A stretch of DNA of 48,034 nucleotides, taken from Candidatus Colenecus caballi (GTDB lineage: Bacteria; Bacteroidota; Bacteroidia; Bacteroidales; Bacteroidaceae). Location of the stretch: positions 1 to 48,034 of the forward strand of contig JAGHSY010000070.1 in assembly GCA_018065615.1 (NCBI GenBank). Direction: 5' to 3'. A program made the position numbers and the translations under genes. The notes beneath the pieces are model-generated. The model had not been told where the DNA came from, did not search any database, and saw only the letters and a program-made list of their open reading frames with translations. Of this stretch, positions 1 through 7,739 are shown one piece after another (positions within the stretch are counted from its first letter, which is position 1; every line of letters starts with the position of its first letter).

Positions 1-79
1 CTAACCCTATCTGGATTATCATCTGTCTGTCGACACAACTGGGTTGAGTTGGTGAATGTGATAGTATACGATCCGAGAA

Positions 80-200
80 AAATCCAACCAGATATTTTGA
101 CTAGCAATAAAGAAGGGTAAGCGGAAATCCAACCACTTACCCTCTTTTCATCTTCATTGGAAATATTTCTCTATACCCTAAATCCAACCAGAAATTTTGA
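80..200. repeat. Direct repeats of AAATCCAACCA flanking the restriction-gene remnant
   Basis: The 11-mer AAATCCAACCA occurs at 80-90, 125-135 and 180-190. The first and third copies extend to 21 bp (80-100 and 180-200) with a single mismatch. The third copy overlaps the last codons and stop of the truncated restriction-enzyme fragment, so the fragment's final residues are encoded by repeat sequence. This suggests, but does not prove, a deletion or rearrangement at a repeat. No function is known to me. Confidence 0.7.
112..146 (-). terminator. Possible terminator after the remnant gene
   Basis: GGGTAAG at 115-121 and CTTACCC at 136-142 form an inverted repeat with a 14-nt loop. Read on the minus strand it is followed by a moderately T-rich stretch (TTCTTTATT). 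It lies just downstream of the leftward restriction-enzyme fragment. The hairpin is modest and the T-run is interrupted, so this is a weak call. Confidence 0.35.
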
Positions 201-614
201 ATACCCCTCATATATGTGACCGACCATCTCCTTCTTCAGATTGATATTCCCAGTATCAACAAGAAAGTTTAGACGATAATAGTCCGACTCAAGGTTTTCA
301 AGCAGAATTTCCCACGGTTCACCGTTAGGCTGCTCCATATCATAGACAAGGAAGGACTTGAAATTGCATGTCACCACCCAGCGGGGTCTGAGTGAATATG
401 GAAGATCTGCAGAATATCTATTGGCTTGCTGAAATGCAGTAAGTTGCGTTCCATCACTTTGACGTATTGGCTTACGCAGATCCTTATCAGCACTCTTCTG
501 CTCAATCAGAACATGGGTGGCCTCAATATGACCGTCAATGAAACTGGTATGGTCAAGATGAACCTGGTCTTCATTTGTCATGCAGATGGCAGAAAACATC
601 TGCATTTTTTCCAC
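171..614 (-). pseudogene. Truncated MmeI-like (type IIL) restriction-modification enzyme, nuclease-domain fragment
   Basis: The 147-residue frame begins with GTG at 614. It resembles only the N-terminal nuclease part of large single-chain MmeI-type restriction-methylation enzymes, which are usually 900 or more residues. A plausible PD-(D/E)XK site is visible as D27-x10-E38-Q-K40 (in FIDGHIEATHVLIEQKS), followed by the family-like blocks RQSDGTQLTAFQQANRY and LRPRWVVTCNF. The first ~50 residues typical of the family are missing, as are the methyltransferase and target-recognition parts. The frame stops inside a direct repeat at 180-200. This stretch is more AT-rich than the rest of the window and sits beside tRNA-His, consistent with the leftover of a mobile or defence island. 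Expression as a functional enzyme is very unlikely; the family assignment rests on motif memory, not a search. Confidence 0.7.
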
Positions 615-625
615 CCTTAATTTAA

Positions 626-649
626 AATGTGCCTACAATGTGCCTACAA
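626..649. repeat. Tandem 11-bp repeat (AATGTGCCTAC x2) between the remnant and tRNA-His
   Basis: AATGTGCCTAC occurs at 626-636 and again directly at 637-647, followed by the first bases of a third unit. It lies between the remnant restriction gene and the tRNA-His terminator. It could be a recombinase binding site of a lost island, but no integrase or second attachment copy is visible in the window. Confidence 0.55.
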
Positions 650-670
650 ATTTGAACTGCTTACCAAAAG

Positions 671-699
671 AAAAACCCCGCAAGTTATTGACTTGCAGG
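671..699 (-). terminator. Rho-independent terminator of tRNA-His
   Basis: On the minus strand a 9-bp stem (bases 699-691 with 685-677, one G-T wobble) and a 5-nt loop are followed by one G and five Ts (675-671). It lies 9 nt past the tRNA-His 3' end and fits an intrinsic terminator well. Confidence 0.85.
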
Positions 700-707
700 A
701 TTTCAAG

Positions 708-782
708 GGTGCCTGGTGGGACTCGAACCCACGACATTCAGAACCACAATCTGACGCTCTAACCAACTGAACTACAGGCACC
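708..782 (-). tRNA. tRNA-His (anticodon GUG)
   Basis: The minus strand folds as a full cloverleaf. The acceptor stem GTGCCTG (781-775) pairs with CAGGCAC (715-709), the T-loop contains GGTTCGAGTCC, and the anticodon loop is TTGTGGT with anticodon GTG. The His-specific extra G at position -1 (base 782) can pair with discriminator C73 (base 708), the hallmark recognised by histidyl-tRNA synthetase. CCA is not encoded, so it must be added enzymatically. It has its own promoter and terminator. Confidence 0.97.
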
Positions 783-811
783 ATTTAAAGTGCTTTCCGG
801 GAAAAGCGGTG

Positions 812-842
812 CAAAGATACCGCAATTTTTGGAAAACACAAC
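812..842 (-). promoter_or_regulatory. Promoter of tRNA-His
   Basis: On the minus strand the -7 element TATCTTTG lies at 819-812 and a -33-like GTTG at 842-839 with a 19-nt spacer, matching the Bacteroidota TTTG-N19-TAnnTTTG layout. The bases after -7 (GCACCGCTTTTC) are shared with the tRNA-Pro promoter. Confidence 0.75.
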
Positions 843-853
843 TCCAAAATCAA

Positions 854-861
854 TATATTTG
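854..861 (+). promoter_or_regulatory. -7 promoter element of the DUF3298-type lipoprotein gene
   Basis: TATATTTG fits TAnnTTTG and lies 14 bases before the ATG. A TTTG at 828-831 is a possible -33 element, though the 22-nt spacer is long. The inferred 5' leader is only a few nucleotides. Confidence 0.6.
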
Positions 862-875
862 CACAAAAAGCTGCT

Positions 876-1607
876 ATGAAATCAAGAAATATCATAATTG
901 TGCTTGCCGCACTGCTGCTGGCGGCCTGTAGTAAAGGTGACAGATACCTGTTCCAGCACTATTCATTCAAGGAGACGCTTCCCTACACACGGGGCCAGGA
1001 GCACCCGTGCTATACTTTTGACATCAAGGCCATTTACGCATGCGGCTATGACAGCGTTTTCAATGACGGGTTCAACAGGGACATATCGGAATTCCTGTTT
1101 GACACGGCAACGACCAATGTACGCGCCGCAATGATAAGCTGCATTGACAGACGCATTGACAATTTCAGAGAGAATCATGACAATGACTTTGAATACTTTC
1201 TGCGCTCAGAAATAGGATACGGCAACCACAAGGATATAATCAACTGTGACATAAACATATATGAATACTGGGGCGGAGCCCACGGCGGCACCATTGTGGC
1301 CTGCCGCAACTATCACATTGAAGACGGCAGCGTGGTCACGCAGGACGAATATTTCATGCCGGGCTACAAGGAGGCGCTCATACCCGTTCTGGACAGCCTG
1401 CTGCTTAGGCACGCCGGCGTCACGGACCGTTCACAGCTTGATGACAACGGCTATTTCAGTCTGCAGCCAATGTATGTGCCCGAATACTTCCGCATAAGGC
1501 AGGATTCCATAGACTTCATATTCAACCAGTACGAGATTGCCCCCTATTCCACCGGCGTCACCACTCTGACCGTTGCGGAAAGTGACATACGGGATCTAAT
1601 CCGATGA
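876..1607 (+). CDS. Periplasmic-facing lipoprotein with RsiV/DUF3298-like domain
   Basis: This is a 243-residue lipoprotein. A hydrophobic signal ends in LLLAAC, with C18 as the predicted lipidated cysteine. The C-terminal half carries features of the DUF3298 (RsiV-like) fold: YWGGAHGGT near the middle, then [12 protein letters not shown] and a final hydrophobic strand. In other bacteria RsiV-type domains bind lysozyme or sit in envelope-stress sensors; in Bacteroidota similar lipoproteins are mostly of unknown function, and I do not assign one. It has its own promoter diverging from tRNA-His. Its stop overlaps the convergent umuC stop by 12 nt (1596-1607). Confidence 0.8.
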   Translation: MKSRNIIIVLAALLLAACSKGDRYLFQHYSFKETLPYTRGQEHPCYTFDIKAIYACGYDSVFNDGFNRDISEFLFDTATTNVRAAMISCIDRRIDNFRENHDNDFEYFLRSEIGYGNHKDIINCDINIYEYWGGAHGGTIVACRNYHIEDGSVVTQDEYFMPGYKEALIPVLDSLLLRHAGVTDRSQLDDNGYFSLQPMYVPEYFRIRQDSIDFIFNQYEIAPYSTGVTTLTVAESDIRDLIR

Positions 1608-2897
1608 CACGCCTATTATGTCATGCAGATTTGTCGTGTAGCACGGCGTGCGCATATTGTGCAGGATAACGTCCTTGAAATGCGGTGACATGCCCGTGAC
1701 CGGGTCTGAAGGATACTGCTGCGCGGCCAGCACCACGGTCTCAGTGCCCCAGCGCCGGTTCACGTCATCGGCCGCCTTTGAAACAAGGTTCAGGCGTCTG
1801 CGCGTGTTCTCATCGGTCCCGAACAGATCCAGCTGCACGGCGTTGTCCGGCACTATGCCTGACACAATCACACCGGCGCGCTTGTATTTGAGTCCATCAC
1901 GGAATATGCGGTCCAGCGCCTGCCCCGCCGCCGACACCAGTTCCACAGTTGAGGCCGATGCCGTGCCAAGCGTCACGTTTATGGCGTTGGAATACCACTC
2001 CAGATCTTCACGGAACGGGTTTGTGGTGATGAACACTGTCAGAATGTTGCACACGCTGTGCTGACGGCGCAGCTTGGCGGCGCAGCGTGACGCGTAATTG
2101 GACACATGCGTGCGCAGCGTCTCCCTGTCAGCAACCATTTCAGGAAAGCTGCGGCTGGTGCAGATGCTCTTCTTTTCCGCAATCTCATCGGTCTTTATGC
2201 AGCTTATGCCGTTCAGTTCGCGCCAGGTGTTCTCCACGGGCAGCGGGAACAGCATGCGCACCCACCCTTGCGGCTTGTCGGCAAAGTCAAGCGCCGTGCG
2301 GCAGCCGTTATACCTGAGTTTTGCATCGGTCCTTGCACCTATGCCCCACACCCTGGCCGCATCCATGCCGGCCAGCGCCTTGCGCCGCTTTTCATCGGAA
2401 TCAATCACACAGCACTTGTTGTAGCCCCGGTACAGTTTGGCATACCTGCTGGCCAGCTTTGCCAGCGTTCTGGTGGGTCCGATGCCAATGCTGACGGGCA
2501 TGCCCACCCACTGCCTGATGCGCGCCGCCAGCTGCTCGCCCCACAGTTTAAGGTCTGTGGTGCGCTCCATGCCCGTCAGGTCACAGAAGGCCTCGTCAAT
2601 GGAATAGACTTCAACCTTTGGCGCATGCATGCGTATTGTTGCCATTACGCGGGCTGACATGTCACCGTACAGGGTGTAGTTGCTGGACAGAGCCTCAATC
2701 TTCACGCCGGGAAATTCATCGGCCAGTTTGAAATAAGGTGTGCCCTCCTTTATGCCAAGCGCCTTGGCCTCATTGCTGCGCGCCACAACACACCCGTCAT
2801 TGTTGCTCAGCACCACGACGGGCTTACCCTCAAGGTCAGGCCGGAACACGCGTTCGCAGCTGACAAAGCAGTTGTCACAGTCAACAAGCGCGAACAT
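1596..2897 (-). CDS. umuC: DNA polymerase V catalytic subunit, Y-family
   Basis: This 433-residue Y-family polymerase starts [18 protein letters not shown], with the first catalytic acidic cluster (ALVDCD) and the YGDMSARVM and YSIDEAF blocks; the latter holds the second acidic residues. It is close to the usual UmuC length. It performs error-prone translesion synthesis together with processed UmuD. The gene begins 5 nt after the umuD stop, so the two are one operon read leftward. No LexA-type operator could be recognised upstream, so SOS control is only inferred from the family. Confidence 0.95.
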   Translation of the reverse strand: MFALVDCDNCFVSCERVFRPDLEGKPVVVLSNNDGCVVARSNEAKALGIKEGTPYFKLADEFPGVKIEALSSNYTLYGDMSARVMATIRMHAPKVEVYSIDEAFCDLTGMERTTDLKLWGEQLAARIRQWVGMPVSIGIGPTRTLAKLASRYAKLYRGYNKCCVIDSDEKRRKALAGMDAARVWGIGARTDAKLRYNGCRTALDFADKPQGWVRMLFPLPVENTWRELNGISCIKTDEIAEKKSICTSRSFPEMVADRETLRTHVSNYASRCAAKLRRQHSVCNILTVFITTNPFREDLEWYSNAINVTLGTASASTVELVSAAGQALDRIFRDGLKYKRAGVIVSGIVPDNAVQLDLFGTDENTRRRLNLVSKAADDVNRRWGTETVVLAAQQYPSDPVTGMSPHFKDVILHNMRTPCYTTNLHDIIGVSSD

Positions 2898-2902
2898 GAC
2901 GT

Positions 2903-3349
2903 TCAGATACGTGAAAGGCGTTTTCTTATTGTGTAGCTGACCACGCCCCAGATGCGGAAATCACGTTCGGGCGTAATCTTTATGCGCGGATAGCTGTCAT
3001 TGGCCGGCACCAGCCATATAACGCCACTGTCCTTAAGTGACAGATCAACGAACTTTAGCGTGAACTCCCCGTCCAGGTAGCCCACAATCATGTCACCGTC
3101 CTGCGGCTCCACAGACCGGTCTATGACCAGTATGTCACCGTTCTCAACCCCGGCGTCAATCATGGAGTCCCCCTTGACACGTCCGTAAAACGTGGCAATG
3201 GGATTCGATATCAGCTCCCTGTTCAAGTCCAGAGCCTCCTCCAGATAGTCCTGTGCCGGACTTGGGAACCCTGCCCTGATACCGCCGCCCGCAAACGGCA
3301 GGCTCAAGGTCTGAGTAAGGTCAGCCGAATATATCTCCACTTCATTCAT
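2903..3349 (-). CDS. umuD: UmuD-type self-cleaving SOS mutagenesis protein (S24 peptidase)
   Basis: The 148-residue protein has the UmuD layout: a short N-terminal arm, a likely Ala-Gly cleavage site before [11 protein letters not shown], the nucleophile Ser in GDSMID (S62) and the general-base Lys in GEFTLK (K99). RecA-stimulated self-cleavage would produce the active polymerase V partner. I chose the ATG at 3349 (MNEVEIYS). An in-frame ATG 9 nt further upstream falls inside the -7 promoter element TATATTTG (3363-3356) and cannot be in the mRNA. The inferred 5' leader is therefore very short or absent. Confidence 0.93.
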   Translation of the reverse strand: MNEVEIYSADLTQTLSLPFAGGGIRAGFPSPAQDYLEEALDLNRELISNPIATFYGRVKGDSMIDAGVENGDILVIDRSVEPQDGDMIVGYLDGEFTLKFVDLSLKDSGVIWLVPANDSYPRIKITPERDFRIWGVVSYTIRKRLSRI

Positions 3350-3355
3350 ATGCTG

Positions 3356-3363
3356 CAAATATA
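3356..3363 (-). promoter_or_regulatory. -7 promoter element of umuDC
   Basis: Minus-strand TATATTTG matches TAnnTTTG and ends 6 nt before the umuD ATG at 3349. I see no clear -33 TTTG and no obvious inverted-repeat operator. Confidence 0.6.
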
Positions 3364-3398
3364 CTTATTAATGCATTCAGCCTGTCTTTTATCCGGAC

Positions 3399-3427
3399 AA
3401 AAAAAGGCCGCCGTGAAGCGACCTTTT
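3399..3427 (-). terminator. Rho-independent terminator of tRNA-Pro
   Basis: On the minus strand the GGTCGC and GCGGCC arms form a stem extended by flanking A and T pairs and followed by a seven-T run. It begins immediately after the tRNA-Pro 3' end. Confidence 0.85.
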
Positions 3428-3428
3428 G

Positions 3429-3503
3429 TCGGGATGAAAGGATTCGAACCTTCGACCACCTGGTCCCAAACCAGGCATTCTAACCGGACTGAACTACATC
3501 CCG
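3429..3503 (-). tRNA. tRNA-Pro (anticodon UGG)
   Basis: The acceptor stem CGGGATG (3503-3497) pairs with CATCCCG (3436-3430), with A as discriminator. The anticodon stem CCTGG/CCAGG encloses TTTGGGA, giving anticodon TGG, which reads most or all proline codons. The T-arm has GGTTCGAATCC. CCA is not encoded. Confidence 0.97.
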
Positions 3504-3529
3504 AATGCTGTTTCTTTCGAAAAGCGGTG

Positions 3530-3560
3530 CAAAGGTAAGCTTTTCAAACCAAGTTCCAAA
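3530..3560 (-). promoter_or_regulatory. Promoter of tRNA-Pro
   Basis: On the minus strand TTTG (3560-3557), a 19-nt spacer and TACCTTTG (3537-3530) give a textbook Bacteroidota sigma-A-type promoter. The 16 bp covering the end of -7 and the start of the transcript (3519-3534) are identical to those at tRNA-His (801-816). Confidence 0.85.
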
Positions 3561-3570
3561 TTTTTTTAGG

Positions 3571-3578
3571 TATATTCG
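3571..3578 (+). promoter_or_regulatory. -7 promoter element of the lipid kinase gene
   Basis: TATATTCG differs from TAnnTTTG at one position and lies 22 nt before the ATG at 3601. It diverges from the tRNA-Pro promoter. Confidence 0.5.
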
Positions 3579-3600
3579 CATTTCAGAATTGACAAGTCCG

Positions 3601-4494
3601 ATGAAAAAGAAGATAGCGTTTCTGTTCAACCCCATTTCCGGCGGTCACAGGCTCATACCGGTGACACCGCTCATTGAACGTCACGTGAACAGGGACCTGT
3701 ATGATTTCTGCATTGTCCCCACCCAGCATTCCGGCCATGCCGTCGAACTGGCACGCGAATATGCCGAGAAGGGCTATGATGCCGTATTTGCAGTTGGCGG
3801 TGACGGCACTGTCAACGAAGTTGGACGCGGGCTCATCGGCACAGACACGGCATTGGGTATAATCCCATGCGGCTCCGGCAATGGGCTGGCCCGCCATCTG
3901 GGCATTTCCATGGACCCCTTCAAGGCAGTAAAATGGTTGAACAAAACCATCATTACTGACATGGACTACGGCCTGATAAACGGACGCCCTTTCTTCTGCA
4001 CTTGCGGTGTGGGATTTGACGCGCAGATCAGCATGAGCTTCTCAAAAGCGGGATCACGCGGAATCATTACCTACCTTGAAAACATCCTCAAAGAGATAAC
4101 GACCTATCAGACTGAAAGATACAGCCTTACCATGGATGGTTCCCAAAAACGTACAAAGGCTTTCATTGTCACAGTAGCCAATGCCGGACAGTGGGGCAAC
4201 AACGCCTTCATCGCGCCTAAAGCGTCTGTGCGTGACGGTCTTCTGGACATATCGGTAATTCCGCGTCTGAAAGCTGTCGATACACCTCTCATGGCCCTGC
4301 AGCTGTTCAACGGACAGCTTGACAGGAATCCCAACGTCAAGACTTACCGCTGTCATGAACTTACAATAAACAGGAAAAGTGAAGGTGTGGCGCACTATGA
4401 CGGAGACCCGGTCATAATGGGGCCGGAAATCAACATTTCCATGGTACCTGCCGGACTGAAAATCATGATTCCGGACAAAGGCCGCGACATCTAG
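3601..4494 (+). CDS. Diacylglycerol kinase-family (YegS-type) lipid kinase
   Basis: The 297-residue protein has the three signatures of the DAGK/YegS/sphingosine kinase fold: NPISGG (10-15), the nucleotide-binding GGDGT (66-70) followed by VNEVGRGL, and PCGSGNGLAR (89-98). A C-terminal beta-rich lipid-binding part ends with DGDPV. It probably phosphorylates a lipid using ATP; the substrate in this lineage is not evident. The frame is open further upstream, but the ATG at 3601 gives the family N-terminus (KKKIAFLFNPISGG) and follows a promoter at 3571. That ATG is embedded in a copy of the octamer GTCCGATG. The stop shares the palindrome CTAG with the convergent trmN stop. Confidence 0.9.
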   Translation: MKKKIAFLFNPISGGHRLIPVTPLIERHVNRDLYDFCIVPTQHSGHAVELAREYAEKGYDAVFAVGGDGTVNEVGRGLIGTDTALGIIPCGSGNGLARHLGISMDPFKAVKWLNKTIITDMDYGLINGRPFFCTCGVGFDAQISMSFSKAGSRGIITYLENILKEITTYQTERYSLTMDGSQKRTKAFIVTVANAGQWGNNAFIAPKASVRDGLLDISVIPRLKAVDTPLMALQLFNGQLDRNPNVKTYRCHELTINRKSEGVAHYDGDPVIMGPEINISMVPAGLKIMIPDKGRDI

Positions 4495-5165
4495 TATTTC
4501 AAATAAAAATCTTTTACAAGTCCGATGTATTCGGCACCTGTCATGTCCAGAACCGATGACACGGGCTGTCTGTACTGGCGGGAGAATGTCAGCAGCACCC
4601 TTTTGGGCTGTCTGCCAGGAGCCGTAACGACTTCCGTGCTGCGGATGACATTAAGTCCGGCAGCCTGCGCAATGCGTATCATGTCAGTTCCGGTTGGCAG
4701 CACCACAGAAAATTCACCGTCAGGAGCAATAAGGCGGCAGACAGCGCTGACAAGGTCCTCATAGCTGAGACTGTCATTATGGCGGGCCGTTCTGCGCCCT
4801 TCATCCGGACAGCGCAGCGAATCCCTGAAATACGGAGGGTTGCAGACTATGCGGTCAAAAGGCTGTTCAGACCTGTAGTCCGATATATCTGCGTTCTGCA
4901 CGGTTACAGGCCATGGTGAAGCCTGTGCGTTCTCCGTTGCCTGTGCGGCTGCATCGGACTCAATCTCGACAGCCACCACCCTGCCCGCCCCGCGCTGGGC
5001 AGCCATGAGCGCTATCAGCCCCGTTCCGGTGCCAATGTCCAGCACACTCTGGCCCGGTTCAAGACCGAACCAGGCTCCAAGCAGGACGCCGTCAGTACCG
5101 ACTTTCATTGCACACCGGTCCTGGTTTACAGTGAAATGTTTGAACTGGAAATACGTATTTGACAT
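4491..5165 (-). CDS. trmN: tRNA1(Val) adenine-37 N6-methyltransferase (TrmN6/YfiC type)
   Basis: This 224-residue class I SAM-dependent methyltransferase has the SAM loop DIGTGTG (43-49), the acidic VEIE strand end and the catalytic NPPY (109-112) of N6-adenine methyltransferases. It starts with the family-like FQFKHFTVNQDRCAMKVGTDGVLLGAW. TrmN6 methylates A37 of tRNA-Val; the exact substrate here is inferred. An in-frame extension to 5255 exists, but the start at 5165 matches homologues and follows a -7 element at 5195-5188. The start codon lies inside an octamer copy (GTCCG-ATG). It diverges from lon and converges on the lipid kinase with a 4-nt overlap. Confidence 0.9.
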   Translation of the reverse strand: MSNTYFQFKHFTVNQDRCAMKVGTDGVLLGAWFGLEPGQSVLDIGTGTGLIALMAAQRGAGRVVAVEIESDAAAQATENAQASPWPVTVQNADISDYRSEQPFDRIVCNPPYFRDSLRCPDEGRRTARHNDSLSYEDLVSAVCRLIAPDGEFSVVLPTGTDMIRIAQAAGLNVIRSTEVVTAPGRQPKRVLLTFSRQYRQPVSSVLDMTGAEYIGLVKDFYLKY

Positions 5166-5187
5166 CGGACAGAATCCTTTAACGGCA

Positions 5188-5195
5188 CAAAAGTA
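5188..5195 (-). promoter_or_regulatory. -7 promoter element of trmN
   Basis: Minus-strand TACTTTTG fits TAnnTTTG and lies 22 nt before the trmN ATG. Confidence 0.6.
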
Positions 5196-5227
5196 CGTTT
5201 TTTGGCGGTCACGTGCGCACATTTGTT

Positions 5228-5235
5228 TAATTTTG
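5228..5235 (+). promoter_or_regulatory. -7 promoter element of lon
   Basis: TAATTTTG lies 26 nt before the lon ATG at 5262, with a possible -33 TTTG at 5201-5204. No heat-shock inverted repeat was seen. Confidence 0.6.
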
Positions 5236-5261
5236 CAGATTATTACCACAATCATACCTTC

Positions 5262-7739
5262 ATGGTTAAGAAAAAGAACATACCGGAACCCGAATTTGAC
5301 GAATCAAACCCCGCATTTTCAATGATTGCTGACTTTGACGGCAATGAAAACGGGTTGTTTGACAACGAGATAGCTGACACCATTCCTGTATTGCCGCTCA
5401 GGAACATGGTGCTATTTCCAACTGTGGTCATGCCGGTCACAGTAGGACGCAAATCATCCTTGAAACTTATCCAGTCTGCATCACAGAGCGGCAGGCAGAT
5501 AGCCGTACTGTGCCAGAAGAATCCTGACACGGAAGAACCGGGGCTGAATGACATGTACCAGACCGGCGCGCTGGCCAAGATAATACGTGTCTTTGACATG
5601 CCTGACCAGACAACGACCGTGGTGCTGCAGGGCATGCAGCGCATCAGGCTGGAATCCGTCATTTCCGACAAGCCGTTCCTGACAGGACATGCAGTTCTGT
5701 TTCCTGAAGTCCTGCCCAATTCAAAAAGCCGTGAATTCAAGGCGTTGGTCGAATCATGCAAGGAGGCCGCCATCAAATACGTGAAACTTTCCGAAAGCAT
5801 ACAGCCCGATGCCGCATTCGCACTTAAGAACATCACGAACGGTGTCTTCCTCATAAACTTCATCTGCGCCAACCTTCCGTTTGAAGTCAAGGACAAGGCA
5901 CGTCTGCTCAAGGAAACCACATGTGAAGGACGCGCCCTTAAGCTGCTGTCCATACTGAACCGTGAAATACAGCTGGCCGAACTCAGGGTGAACATACAGA
6001 AGCGCACCCATGAGGACATTGACAAGCAGCAGAAGGAATACTTCCTGCAGCAGGAGCTCAAGAACATCCAGGATGAGCTGGGCGGAAGCGTCCAGGACCA
6101 GGACATGGAGGAAATGCGCCTGAAAGCCGCGCAGAAGAACTGGACTGATGAAGTGCGCAGAATTTTTGAAAAGGAACTGGGCAAGCTGGAACGCACCAAC
6201 TCCCAGTCACCCGACTACAATGTCCAGCTGTCATACCTGCAGACCGTACTGAGTCTGCCGTGGAACGAATGCACCAAAGACAACCTTGACATGAACAACG
6301 CCAGAAAGGCGCTGGACAAGGACCACTACGGACTTGAAAAGGTCAAGGAACGCATACTTGAACATCTGGCTGTCATGAAGCTGAGGAATGACTTCAAGTC
6401 ACCCATCCTGTGCCTGTACGGCCCTCCCGGAGTTGGCAAGACATCACTGGGACTGTCCATTGCCAATGCCCTGAAGCGCAAATACGTGCGCGTGTCGCTG
6501 GGCGGCCTGCATGATGAGGCCGAAATCCGCGGCCACCGCAAGACATATATAGGCGCCATGCCCGGACGCATAATCAAGGGTCTGGCCAAAGCCGGTTCAT
6601 CGAACCCCGTGTTCATTCTGGACGAGATTGACAAGGTCAGCCAGATGACCAACCAGGGAGACCCGGCATCGGCCCTGCTTGAGGTCCTTGATCCCGAACA
6701 GAACGGCACCTTCCACGACAACTATCTGGACATTGACTACGACCTGTCCAAGGTCATGTTCATTGCCACCGCCAACAACCTGAACACCATACCCACCCCG
6801 CTTCTGGACCGTATGGAGATAATTGAGGTGAGCGGCTACATTACAGAAGAGAAGATAGAGATAGCAAAGCGCCATCTGCTGCCCAAGGAGATGGAGGCCA
6901 ACGGCATAAAGAAGGGATTCCTGACCATGACCAGACCCGCAATAGAGTCTGTCATCGAGAACTACACCCGTGAATCAGGCGTGCGCGAACTTGACAAGAA
7001 GATTGGCAAGATATGCCGCCGCATGGCCTGTCAGTATGCCACAGACGGCACTTTCACCAAAAAGGCCGTCAAGCCCGATGACCTTAAGGAACTGCTTGGC
7101 ACAAAGCCGTATTCACGTGACAAGTATCAGGGCAACGACTATGCAGGTGTTGTCACCGGACTGGCCTGGACTGCCGTAGGCGGTGAAATTCTGTTCGTTG
7201 AGACCAGCCTGAGCCGTGGCAAAGAGGGCAAGCTGACACTTACGGGCAATCTGGGTGACGTAATGAAGGAATCGGCCATGCTGGCCATGGAATACATCCG
7301 TGCCCACGCCGGCATTCTGGAACTTGACCCCGCCGTATTCAATTCATGGAACGTGCACATCCACGTTCCTGAGGGCGCAATACCCAAGGACGGCCCGTCA
7401 GCCGGCATAACCATGGCAACGTCAATTGCATCGGCCTTCACACAGAGGAAAGTCAGGGCCAATCTGGCCATGACCGGTGAAATCACGCTGCGCGGAAAGG
7501 TTCTTCCCGTAGGTGGAATACGTGAAAAGATACTGGCCGCCAAGCGCGCAGGCATAACTGACATAATCCTGTGCACTGAGAACAGACGTGACATAGAGGA
7601 GATTCCAGAAGAGTACCTGAAAGGAGTGACATTCCATTATGTAAGCAAGATAAGTGAAGTCTGGCAGATTGCCCTTCTTGACGAGAAGGTCAGTGACGCT
7701 CTGGACATAAGACCGATAACCGATAAGACAGACAAGTGA
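5262..7739 (+). CDS. lon: ATP-dependent protease La
   Basis: This 825-residue LonA protease degrades misfolded and regulatory proteins in the cytoplasm. In order it shows the N-terminal substrate-binding LON domain (PVLPLRNMVLFPTVVMPVTV near residue 45), a coiled linker, the AAA+ module with Walker A GPPGVGKT (387-394) and Walker B VFILDEID, and the protease domain with catalytic S713 (GPSAG) and K756 (REKIL). The 43-residue Ser-Lys spacing is that of E. coli Lon. An in-frame ATG at 5202 is upstream of the -7 element, so the start is 5262. The stop overlaps the tgt start by 4 nt, so tgt and probably the next genes are cotranscribed. Confidence 0.97.
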   Translation: MVKKKNIPEPEFDESNPAFSMIADFDGNENGLFDNEIADTIPVLPLRNMVLFPTVVMPVTVGRKSSLKLIQSASQSGRQIAVLCQKNPDTEEPGLNDMYQTGALAKIIRVFDMPDQTTTVVLQGMQRIRLESVISDKPFLTGHAVLFPEVLPNSKSREFKALVESCKEAAIKYVKLSESIQPDAAFALKNITNGVFLINFICANLPFEVKDKARLLKETTCEGRALKLLSILNREIQLAELRVNIQKRTHEDIDKQQKEYFLQQELKNIQDELGGSVQDQDMEEMRLKAAQKNWTDEVRRIFEKELGKLERTNSQSPDYNVQLSYLQTVLSLPWNECTKDNLDMNNARKALDKDHYGLEKVKERILEHLAVMKLRNDFKSPILCLYGPPGVGKTSLGLSIANALKRKYVRVSLGGLHDEAEIRGHRKTYIGAMPGRIIKGLAKAGSSNPVFILDEIDKVSQMTNQGDPASALLEVLDPEQNGTFHDNYLDIDYDLSKVMFIATANNLNTIPTPLLDRMEIIEVSGYITEEKIEIAKRHLLPKEMEANGIKKGFLTMTRPAIESVIENYTRESGVRELDKKIGKICRRMACQYATDGTFTKKAVKPDDLKELLGTKPYSRDKYQGNDYAGVVTGLAWTAVGGEILFVETSLSRGKEGKLTLTGNLGDVMKESAMLAMEYIRAHAGILELDPAVFNSWNVHIHVPEGAIPKDGPSAGITMATSIASAFTQRKVRANLAMTGEITLRGKVLPVGGIREKILAAKRAGITDIILCTENRRDIEEIPEEYLKGVTFHYVSKISEVWQIALLDEKVSDALDIRPITDKTDK

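Noticed and set aside
80-200. CRISPR array
   Set aside because: Only two longer copies and one short copy, with unequal spacing and no cas genes anywhere in the window.
626-782. Attachment site of an integrative element at tRNA-His
   Set aside because: The tandem GTGCCTAC units share only a few bases with the tRNA end. No second copy of the tRNA 3' end and no integrase are present in the window.
5202-5261. Upstream start of lon
   Set aside because: The ATG at 5202 is upstream of the -7 element at 5228-5235 and the extra residues do not fit the family N-terminus.
5252-6199. Antisense frame of 315 codons within lon
   Set aside because: Serine-rich shadow translation of lon, with no motif or signal of its own.
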